NCBI GenBank assembly: GCA_938038445.1
Contig: CALHRZ010000030.1
Location: forward strand, 1-59,063
Source of the DNA: an uncultured bacterium
Lineage (GTDB): Bacteria; Verrucomicrobiota; Kiritimatiellia; CAIKKV01
DNA: 59,063 nt
Direction: 5' to 3'
The notes below the pieces were generated by a model, which was not told where the DNA came from, did not search any database, and worked only from the letters and a program-made list of their open reading frames with translations. Position 1 is the stretch's first letter; the number at the start of each line of letters is the position of its first letter. Positions 51,790 to 59,063 of the stretch are shown here, in pieces. The position numbers and the translations under genes are program-made.

Positions 51790-53061
51790 CTATTTTTTTT
51801 CCCATAACAACCGGATAAGACGTATGGCGGCATCGGCCATCTGATCCCCTGCTTCCGGCGCCAAACGGCTGGGAGGACCCAGCGTCGTCTCATAGCCCCG
51901 ACGTCTAAAGGCTTCCTTGGTTGGCACATAACCGACCATGCCGTTCGTGAACCCCGCCATCTCAACCCATGCAGGAAATGCCTCCTGTTTGATCCGAAGC
52001 CCAAACTCTACAAAGTATTCCGCTGGAATTCCAACGATCGCCAATTCGCCAATTCGTAACACCTGAATTTCGGCCGGTTGCTCTTTTCGTTCCCGGATTC
52101 GGGCGATCAGCCTGGGCATGGCCCGATCGTAGATCGCAGGATCCACAAAACGCTGCGCCCCGGAAAGGGTTCCATCCCGTTCATCGGGGGTCACTGCTCG
52201 GTACGGAAGGGCAACAACCGTCGAGGCGCCGTCCACCCGCCATCGTTCCCAAAGCGAAAGACCTCCGACCGCCGCCAAAACGTCATCCGCAAGCCGTTTT
52301 CCCGCCTCTTCGAGAGAAAGCCCCTGACCGCGAACGGGATCCTGGGTATGCACGTTGCCTGCCGCCCCATTGATGAGGAGGGGAACGGGAACACCCATGG
52401 CCTTGAGAAGCCGCGCGCATTCCCCTGGAAAACCGGCCGAAAAAACCTCTCCGTCGCCTAAATGGGTCGGATGACAAGTAAAAAAAACGAGCATGCCCAA
52501 CCAACGGTCTGAAGCATCCCGTGCCGCCAGAACCGCCACCTCAGGATCCACAGGCCCTTCCAGGCAAAGAGCATTGGGATCGGAAAAAGTTCCATGGGTC
52601 CGAACAGTCCCATCCCGCATCACGACCCGGCGGTTATGCCCAAGCTTGAAATCGGTCACATGGCCAAAACCCAGGCGCGCCGACTGGCGGTTCGCCCATG
52701 CGAGCTCGAACACGTTCAGACAACGCTCCATCAGAACGGCAAGGTAGGCTTCGTCCCGGCGGGAATCGCCCACGGTCGCCACGGCAGGTCCGGCATGATT
52801 ATGCGTCGCACAAATCATGATACGGTCTCCGGGAAATCCATATCGCTTCTCGATCCGCCGGCGAAGTTCGGCCACCTGACTCCACCGGATGCAGAGAAGA
52901 TCGAGCTGAAACAAGGCCGCGGATTCCCCCTCCTCTTCAAAAATCGCACAACGCGCAAAGAGAGGGTCCCGCACGCTCGTTCCGACCAGTTCCTTCAGCC
53001 AGCCAATTTTCCGCGTTCCCAGCGCGGGCGTGATGTCCACTTCCGCAAATCCCGCCTTCAC
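51790..53061 (-). CDS. Neutral ceramidase-like metal-dependent amidohydrolase
   Basis: The 423-residue product resembles the N-terminal catalytic domain of neutral/alkaline ceramidases: AGFAEVDITP at the start, the zinc-binding ICATHNHAGPA (His87, His89), then a GAAGNVHTQDP block and a C-terminal IVGIPAEYFVEFG. Ceramidases cut the amide bond of ceramide, but bacterial homologues without the C-terminal domain may act on other amides or sugar derivatives. No signal peptide is present, so it works in the cytoplasm. It is the last gene of a three-gene minus-strand operon, 25 bp after the UroD-like gene. Confidence 0.75.
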   Translation of the reverse strand: MKAGFAEVDITPALGTRKIGWLKELVGTSVRDPLFARCAIFEEEGESAALFQLDLLCIRWSQVAELRRRIEKRYGFPGDRIMICATHNHAGPAVATVGDSRRDEAYLAVLMERCLNVFELAWANRQSARLGFGHVTDFKLGHNRRVVMRDGTVRTHGTFSDPNALCLEGPVDPEVAVLAARDASDRWLGMLVFFTCHPTHLGDGEVFSAGFPGECARLLKAMGVPVPLLINGAAGNVHTQDPVRGQGLSLEEAGKRLADDVLAAVGGLSLWERWRVDGASTVVALPYRAVTPDERDGTLSGAQRFVDPAIYDRAMPRLIARIRERKEQPAEIQVLRIGELAIVGIPAEYFVEFGLRIKQEAFPAWVEMAGFTNGMVGYVPTKEAFRRRGYETTLGPPSRLAPEAGDQMADAAIRLIRLLWEKK

Positions 53062-53086
53062 TCTTTCCTCCTCTCGCGCTTCCGGA

Positions 53087-54142
53087 TCAGGACAGTCGTT
53101 CTACCATTTTCAACAACGCTTCCCCCTCGGCCACGGTGTTCACCCGAGTCTGGAGCATTAAAAAAGCCCGGTCCAGCTTTTTTACCAGAGGAATCACTTG
53201 ATCCGGCATCACGTTCAGGTGGAGGATCCGACCGGCCGCTTGGACGGTTCGATAGAACTCCAAATGAGCCACGCCGTTCGGCGGTTCGTTCGGACTGGGC
53301 GTGTACTGAAGCACCCGAAGGGTCGGCAGGGAAAGAAGCCGCGGCAAATGATGGCGCGCTTCCCGCCCGTCCAGATGGTACCATATCGCTCCATATTCTT
53401 CGCCGATCGCCAAGAGTTCCGGCATCACAAAGCGCTCAAAATGCTCCGGTGACATCATGCATGAAACATCCGACTGGGTGCATAAAAAGGGGTTCGGAGC
53501 CCAAAAGGGCATCCAACCGGCCACTCCATACCAAAAGGCATGTATGGGTTCGACCCGTTTCCGTAATCGGCGTTTCTCCGCCAAAAGCGCCGCACTCATT
53601 TGGCGCAAGGCCTGCTCGACCCATTCCGGTTCCAATACCAACGCTTCGAGAAATCGTTCCGTTCCCAGACAGGCGGAAAGGATATCGGAGGCGGGAAGCA
53701 GGCAGGGCTGGCCCAACAGGAAGTCGTCCCAACCCGCTGCCTGGGCGACGCTTCGGTAAACCGCCTCATGACGGCGAACCCACGGATCCGAGTCCTTTAG
53801 CCGAAAGCACGGCGGCCGATCGAAGGAGATGTCGGAAAACGGATCGAACCAGATCGTTCGTTCGGAAAACCGGGGAGCGGCTCCAAAATGCACCACCCAG
53901 CCCCCCATGATCAAATGGGAGGGAACCGCCTCCCCTCCCCACCACTGGGAACCCAACGCCGTCAAGGCCTCCTGCGTTACATACGCCGGGTCAAGCCATT
54001 TGGCTTCCGCGGAGGCAGGAACAGGCCACGGAGGTCCGGAAACGGGAGCCGTAACGGCCACACAGGCGCGATCCAATTGCTTACCGTTCCAAAGCGCGCT
54101 CAACCGCGCTTTCGCTTCCTCCCAATCTGGCTTGAACTTCAC
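53087..54142 (-). CDS. Uroporphyrinogen decarboxylase-like protein
   Basis: A 351-residue TIM-barrel protein of the UroD/MtaA superfamily. Wording typical of this group includes WFDPFSDISFDRPP, GTERFLEAL near residue 185, WYHLDGREARHHLPRLLS and the C-terminal RVNTVAEGEALLKMV. The Arg/Asp pairs of true heme-pathway HemE are not evident, so a methyltransferase or other decarboxylase role is more likely. In many PVC genomes such proteins sit in sugar or polyol operons, as here between DegT and the ceramidase-like gene. Its start overlaps the DegT stop (ATGA). Confidence 0.75.
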   Translation of the reverse strand: MKFKPDWEEAKARLSALWNGKQLDRACVAVTAPVSGPPWPVPASAEAKWLDPAYVTQEALTALGSQWWGGEAVPSHLIMGGWVVHFGAAPRFSERTIWFDPFSDISFDRPPCFRLKDSDPWVRRHEAVYRSVAQAAGWDDFLLGQPCLLPASDILSACLGTERFLEALVLEPEWVEQALRQMSAALLAEKRRLRKRVEPIHAFWYGVAGWMPFWAPNPFLCTQSDVSCMMSPEHFERFVMPELLAIGEEYGAIWYHLDGREARHHLPRLLSLPTLRVLQYTPSPNEPPNGVAHLEFYRTVQAAGRILHLNVMPDQVIPLVKKLDRAFLMLQTRVNTVAEGEALLKMVERLS

Positions 54143-55425
54143 GGCATGGGCTTGAGAATTCGGTCGGGATCAATTTCACGAATGCGTTCAAACACCTTCC
54201 GAATCGCTTCGCCCGTATAGCGAGCCGCCTCAGGGCCTTGGGGCGCTCGAAGGGGAACGGTCATGCCAAAATGGGTATCCGTATGCCGCTGGGCCACGGG
54301 AAAACGCTCGGGCGAATAGTCCACTTCCGCCGCACCTTGACAGTGCCACGGACACCCTTTTCCATACGCATTTTTCGCCTGAAACACGGTCATGGCCGGC
54401 AGAATGAAGCGCTGCCACGTCCCGGCCGGAACCCCCTCGGCCTGAATCGCCACCATGACCGCATCCCGGAAGCGGGATCGGTCGCCCGCCCAACCAATCG
54501 GGGAAAAATCGAGGCGACAGGTGAAGTTGTACCAGTTGTGGAAATGGCCCTCCGGCTCCGTCGGAAGGATAAGCCCCGGCGTTCCGTGCAGCGTTTCGAG
54601 CAATACGGCCGCATTTTGACGCTGCACTTCGATATAGCGGTCCAATTTGGCCAATTGGGCCCGCGCGAAGGCCGCCGTCAGGTCGTTGTTCCGGTACATC
54701 CAGCCCAGCGCATAGGCGTGATAGTCGCGGGATTCCGCCGGCGATCGCGTCTCCCCGAAGCTCCACACCTGGCGAGCCGCTTTGTAGATCTCTTCTTGAT
54801 CCGTCACAAACATGCCCCCCTCGCCGGAGCAAAGGCATTTGTTCTGGTTAAAGCTGAACGCGGCGCAGTCGCCCCACGTGCCCACCTTGCGCCCCTTGTA
54901 CCGCGCCCCATGCGCCTGGCAGCAATCTTCAATGACCTTCAGGTTGTGCTTTCGGGCAATCGCCATCACTTTTTCCATATCGACGGCCAACCCGTGGAGG
55001 TGCACAACGATAATCGCTTTAGTCCGCGGCGTAATCGCCGCTTCGATCTGGTTGACGTCGATGTTGATGGTCTCAAAATCAATGTCCACAAAGAGAGGAA
55101 TGGCATTGTGATGGATGATGCAGGTAGCGCTGGACGACCACGAGTAAGCGGTCACCAGCACGTGATCGCCCGCCCCACATCCCACGGCCGCGACGCCCAT
55201 GTGAAGGGCCGCCGTTCCGCTGTTGGTCGTAATCGCAAAGGCGTTCCCATTCCATGCCGCAAACTCTTTCTCCAACGCCTGACAGTTCGGCCCGTAAGCA
55301 TGATTCGCCCCTTCCAACGAAGCGAGGACCATCCGCCGATCCGTCTCGTCAATCGGCGGCCATTTCTTATAGGTCCCCTCGGGAACCACTTTCTTTCCGC
55401 CATACACCGCCAGTTGCCCGCTCAT
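54139..55425 (-). CDS. DegT/DnrJ/EryC1/StrS aminotransferase
   Basis: A 428-residue PLP enzyme of the sugar aminotransferase family. The cofactor Lys is Lys196 in FSFNQNKCLCSGEGG, with ITTNSGTAALHMG for phosphate binding and VIEDCCQAHGARYKG for the pyridine ring. It would transaminate a keto sugar or a cyclitol; the StrS-like neighbours in inositol pathways are the best comparison. It is the first gene of the operon, with a sigma70-like promoter just upstream, and overlaps the UroD-like gene. Confidence 0.9.
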   Translation of the reverse strand: MSGQLAVYGGKKVVPEGTYKKWPPIDETDRRMVLASLEGANHAYGPNCQALEKEFAAWNGNAFAITTNSGTAALHMGVAAVGCGAGDHVLVTAYSWSSSATCIIHHNAIPLFVDIDFETINIDVNQIEAAITPRTKAIIVVHLHGLAVDMEKVMAIARKHNLKVIEDCCQAHGARYKGRKVGTWGDCAAFSFNQNKCLCSGEGGMFVTDQEEIYKAARQVWSFGETRSPAESRDYHAYALGWMYRNNDLTAAFARAQLAKLDRYIEVQRQNAAVLLETLHGTPGLILPTEPEGHFHNWYNFTCRLDFSPIGWAGDRSRFRDAVMVAIQAEGVPAGTWQRFILPAMTVFQAKNAYGKGCPWHCQGAAEVDYSPERFPVAQRHTDTHFGMTVPLRAPQGPEAARYTGEAIRKVFERIREIDPDRILKPMP

Positions 55426-55452
55426 CAGAACTCTCCCGTTACTAGGGCCGAA

Positions 55453-55481
55453 ACACTACACGAGGTCGTGTCACCATTCAA
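55453..55481 (-). promoter_or_regulatory. Sigma70-like promoter for the DegT operon
   Basis: On the minus strand TTGAAT (55476-55481), a 17 bp spacer and TAGTGT (55453-55458), about 28 bases before the ATG at 55425, which has GGGAGA before it. Confidence 0.55.
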
Positions 55482-55631
55482 GACATTGTTGATCGCCTTG
55501 ATCGGGATGCGCCATGGGACAAAACCGAAAAATCCATAACGGGCGCCATTTTTTCCATAGGTCCCTCTTGGCTTCAGCGTTAGAATAAAAGAGTAAAGGC
55601 CTAAAAGAAGTTTCTTTTCAAATGGAATTCG

Positions 55632-56486
55632 GTGATAAAAAGGCACATCGGTTCGATTGGAAAAGCTTTCCGCACAACGGCTTTGGCCCTTTTCCTATTG
55701 CCGCTCTTGAGCCCCTCCCTCCTCGCCAGAACAAACTATATCAGCGAATATTTCAATTTGGGCGCCTTCCCCTCCAATGTGGCCCTCCATAATCTGGGAA
55801 GCGGAACCGGTTGGTCGAATCTCTGAACGTACGACCCCTCCAACGCTATTTTTGGTCCCCTTTATAGCCCGGGAACAAACATGCTGCTCGTTACCAACGG
55901 CTACCAAAACACAGGAAACCTCTCCGGAACCAATTGCGGTCTAGCGACCTACGGTGCAAATGCCGATAACGTTTCCTGGCGCTCTTTGGAAACACCACTT
56001 GAAGGAACCGTGTGGATCAGTTTTCTCTTCGCTTCTGCCAATCATAACCAATCGGAAGCCCGCGTCTTCTTTCAAAACAAAAGCAACTACCTGGGTGTCG
56101 CAACCAATCTCAAGCTGAGAATCCAAATCGGGGGAACCAATGTGGAGAGTCCGGAAGGGGCGCTTAAACTTAAGAATTTGTATCTTTTTCTGGCCAAACT
56201 CGAACTCCATGGCATCGGCACAAATGACACGGTCTCGTTGTGGATCAATCCAAACCTTTCGGACGGAACAAATAACTTGGGAACGCCAACCCTTATCTCC
56301 ACCCAGTACGACATGGAAATCGATCAAATCACAAGGATCGGCCTGGGTCTACGCCGAGGGGACGAGCCCAGAACCCGCTTCGACGCGCTGAGAATCAGCG
56401 ATACCCCGGAAAAAGCCTTTCATTTTGTGACAACCGGCGAAATGCTCCCGGTTGCCCCAAAAGGAACATTAATGGTGATCCGCTAA
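55632..56486 (+). pseudogene. Secreted protein interrupted by in-frame TGA
   Basis: The frame runs from GTG 55632 to TAA 56484-56486 (285 codons) but is split by TGA at 55824-55826 (codon 65). The first part is a signal peptide (TTALALFLLPLLSPSLLA) and NYISEYFNLGAFPSNVALHNLGSG; the rest carries on in the same frame with TYDPSNAIFGPLYSPG, ATYGANADNVSWRS and a beta-sandwich-like body of the LamG/concanavalin type ending FDALRISDTPEKAF. Sequence on both sides is protein-like and the expected residue at the stop is Trp (TGG). Probably a nonsense mutation or a sequencing error; other genes here end in TGA, so codon reassignment is unlikely. Confidence 0.75.
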
Positions 56487-56496
56487 TGATTATCGA

Positions 56497-58832
56497 ATGA
56501 AACGTTCTGTGGAATTCCTCGCACGGTGGGTGTGTTCCCTTTTGGGTTTCGTCGTTCCGTCGGCCCTGCCCCTGGCGGCACCGCAGCCGTCACTCCCTGT
56601 GGACCCCCCTCTGCCCGTTCTCGACTGGGAACCTCGTTCCGATTGGCTGAACGTTCGAGAGTATGGAGCAATCGGGGACGGCCAAACCGATGATACGGAG
56701 GCCATTCAGACCGCCCTCAACAAATTGGAAAACGGCGGCGTCCTCTATCTCCCTCCCGGAACCTATCGAATTTCCCAGACGCTTCTTTTGGCCCAAGCCC
56801 GACGCATGGAAGGCGTGGGAGTCTTTGGCCATGGCCGTACCACACGGCTGGTCTGGCACGGAGCGGAGGGGGAAGCGCTCTTTCATCCGGATGGCGTTTC
56901 CTATAGCTATTTTCGGGGAATCGTCTTCGACGGACGGAACATCGCCGCCGTGGGAATCCTCAAAAAAAATCGTTTCTTCGAAACCGAATCCACCTACCGC
57001 GATCTGGCATTCCTTAATTTTACGAACGCCGGCTTTCTGGTCCACCCCAACCGCCTTCAAGCCGTGGCAGAACCAATTTTCGACAACTGTTTCTTCGCCC
57101 ACAACCGTCGCGGAATCGCTTTTACACGCTTCAACGACTACAACTTTGTCCTCGTCAATTGCGAATTCCGTGATAATGACATCGGCCTCCTGGGCCGAAA
57201 CGGCCAATTCATGCTTCGTAACAGCCACTTCGCCAATAACCGGGAAGCCGATATCGTGGCGCAACCTCACCATGCAAGTTCCGTCCGAAGGGTCACGTCA
57301 GCCGGATCACGTACCTTTATCCGTTTCGAAAGTGGAACCGCAGCCTTCGCCATCCAAGATGTCCGCGTGACTCGTTGGACCGATCCCCAAGGCGCTCTTC
57401 AGATTCGAGGTGCGCCGGTCCTCCTTTTCGACAGCCGATTCGAAGCAGACCCCGCCGGCAGTCCCGCAGTCGTCGTAACGGGCGAAAAACAGCGTCTCAT
57501 CGTTTCCAATAATTCGACCGACCCCGGCCGCCTCCTCTATTCCACGAATTCAGGGACTCTTTTGTATGAAATTTTTCCCTCGGCCCGAACCCGTTCTCCC
57601 CTCCTTCGGTCCACCGAACAACGTTTCCTCCAGTCCACCGTTCGAATCCCCCGCCGCATGTTCGACGCCCGGCGCGATTTTGGGGCAAAGGGCGATGGCC
57701 GTTCGGACGACACCCAGTCGCTTCAGGCTGCAATAGACGCAGCCCGCCATTACGGCCAAGATGCCATCGCCTACCTTCCCCGCGGCACCTACCGCATCAC
57801 CCAAACCTTGACCCTTGGTGGAAGCAATTACTTTGTCGGCGGCGCCGGCAGCGGCTTCGGAACACGCCTGAAATGGGACGGTCCAGAAAATGGCGTGATT
57901 CTCTCCATCCACCAGCCCCAAAACCTTGTGCTGGAAAACATGATGGTCGGGCACCACAACGTCGGCCGCATGTCGAATGCCGTGGACATTCTTTATACCT
58001 CAAACCCTGGTGGCTCTTCGATGGTTTTGGAGGGCATCTGGACCTTCGGCGCCTATCAGAAACAGCCAGACCAGAAGGGAATTGTCTTTCGTGATCTCGG
58101 TGCCGGAGATCAGGTCCTGCTTCGCCATGTCCAAGGCAATCTGCGAATCCAGAACTGCTCCAGTTCGGTGATTTTCGCCAGTGTGGCACATGAGGGAGCC
58201 TTGACCGTCCGAGGATACCACCCCCCCGGCGGCACGAGCGGATTTTTGGGAATCGTGTCCCGCCTTGCGACGTTGACGCCCTCTATGCAGTGGATATCGG
58301 AGATAACAGTAGCATCACCATGAGCGACTGTTATAACGAACAATCCGCGGCTATGTTCCGTTTTTCGGGCTCGCGTGAACAACCGCCCGGCCGGATCACC
58401 TGGACCGGCGGCCGATCTCATTGCCGCGCGGACGGGGAACCCACCATGCGAATCGAAGGATACCGGGGCGAACTCTTCATCGGGGGCAAAGATTTCAGCG
58501 ACTATCGCTGGAAAAGCGGTCTGCCGCCTCGAACCCTCAGCGCATCGGGGGACCCATTCCCGTCGATCGTCTTCTTTGGCAACCTGATGATGGGGTCCAA
58601 TCTGAAAGTCGAACCCGTTCCGAAGCTTCGAGTCGCCCTTCTGGGCAATCAGTCCCACCCTCACTCGCTCTGGGTCGAACGCGTCCCGCTGGAGGATCAG
58701 TATACCGATACCGACCTTGCCGCAATGGGACGCGCCTTCGACGATCTGAACCTTTTGGGCCTATGGGATCTTGCCCTCATGAGCCCCTCTCCGCCAGAGC
58801 CACCCCCCCCTCTTCCCAAGCCCCTGTCATGA
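56497..58832 (+). pseudogene. Pectate-lyase-fold secreted protein with one frameshift
   Basis: The first frame (56497-58323) encodes a signal peptide (CSLLGFVVPSALPLAA) and two tandem right-handed beta-helix modules of the Pectate_lyase_3 type: YGAIGDGQTDDTEAIQTAL with GGVLYLPPGTYRISQTL at ~53-110, and FGAKGDGRSDDTQSLQAAI with YLPRGTYRITQTL at ~400-450. The protein then continues in the next frame from about 58272 (VDALYAVDIGDNSSITMSD) to 58832. One missing base near 58270, at GCGACGTTGAC, explains the shift; without it the product would be about 778 residues. Its family acts on pectin-like polymers or phage-tail-like glycans. It may be a real lesion or a sequencing error. Confidence 0.8.
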
Positions 58833-59063
58833 AAGAGTTCTGGAACTTGTTCGCCGATTTCACCCTGGATGCCCTCCCGTGGCCTTGGACGGAGTGCCCC
58901 TGGGAGTCCCTCCCTCAACATCCGGGATCTCCTGCACCCCACACTCTCGAAACTTTGCCCGGTTCGACGTCCGATTTTTTCCGAGTATGGCCCACCGACG
59001 GGGGCAACGAAAACCTCGTCCCCCGCGATCAACCGCGTGAACATCCCCAGAGTACAACTCAAC
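58829..59063 (+). CDS. Start of an unrecognised gene, 3' partial
   Basis: ATG 58829 overlaps the stop of the pectate-lyase-fold gene (ATGA) and the frame stays open for 78 codons to the window end. The peptide is rich in Trp and Pro (MKEFWNLFADFTLDALPWPWTECPW) and has no signal peptide. No domain is recognisable in this fragment. The overlap suggests coupled translation with the gene before it. Confidence 0.5.
   Translation, partial: MKEFWNLFADFTLDALPWPWTECPWESLPQHPGSPAPHTLETLPGSTSDFFRVWPTDGGNENLVPRDQPREHPQSTTQ

Noticed and set aside
55824..55826. TGA read as Trp or selenocysteine
   Set aside because: Many other genes here end in TGA, no SECIS-like structure is seen just after it, and a single Trp codon change explains it.
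58211..58217. Run of seven C as the frameshift site
   Set aside because: The first frame stays protein-like for about 50 bases after it; the break fits best near 58270.
1..59063. CRISPR arrays, prophage or conjugation genes
   Set aside because: No regularly spaced repeats, integrase, capsid or Cas-like genes were seen. The only mobile trace is the dead IS630 fragment.

Overview
The window is a GC-rich bacterial chromosome segment with strong third-position C/G bias. It carries about 48 protein genes on both strands. No rRNA, tRNA or CRISPR array could be recognised. The gene content points to a member of the PVC group: two formylglycine-type sulfatases with an anaerobic sulfatase maturase, a DUF4838 protein, GH38, heparinase II/III and pectate-lyase-fold proteins, a ceramidase-like amidohydrolase, GT3 glycogen synthase, DUF2752, EIIA-CBS and NahK-like kinase. 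Kiritimatiellota or a close relative is the best guess. This is inference from families, not from a marker gene.

Layout. 1-3664: the end of a secreted six-repeat FN3-like protein faces a sulfatase. 3681-8610: a lipoprotein gene followed by an iron(III)-type ABC importer (binding protein, ATPase, fused permease). 8589-10257 (minus): a lipid A type acyltransferase and a GT2 glycosyltransferase. 10338-13468: sulfatase maturase with a SEC-C tail, an unknown gene, and an orphan ParA coupled to it. 13377-15288 (minus): a Re-citrate-synthase-like enzyme and peptide deformylase. 15574-19605: sulfatase, MgtE, N-acetylhexosamine kinase-like gene. 19700-20795: inverted DnaA-box pair, RRM protein, nitroreductase. 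20805-24312: SppA (minus) and a secreted DUF4838 protein (plus). 24325-33870 (minus): GMP synthase ATPase subunit plus carB, then a run of glycerol-1-phosphate dehydrogenase-like enzyme, TPR lipoprotein, PHP phosphoesterase, HemW and SDR.

33965-37357: a 52-residue lipoprotein too short for usual gene calling, a decayed IS630 transposase, a DUF1015 gene whose ribosome binding site lies in a hairpin, a small zincin, and about 730 bp with no recognisable gene. 37357-45237: a tightly overlapping operon of EIIA-CBS sensor, ion/anion permease, GH38 alpha-mannosidase, DUF2752 membrane protein and heparinase-like lyase. 45293-48759: a lipoprotein with 18 CXXC motifs, GT3 glycogen synthase, and a small Cys-containing protein. 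48782-55425 (minus): a reprolysin-like secreted protease with a coupled secreted partner, then DegT aminotransferase, UroD-like protein and ceramidase-like protein. 55632-59063: two adjacent secreted-protein genes, each broken by one single-base lesion, and the start of another gene.

Together the genes describe a polysaccharide-degrading, probably anaerobic bacterium: it strips sulfate, mannose and uronic residues from complex glycans, imports iron, stores glycogen and makes a lipid A type outer membrane. Sigma70-like promoters with 17-18 bp spacers can be read at many gene starts. At five starts the -10 box lies 6-7 bases before the start codon, which would give leaderless mRNAs.
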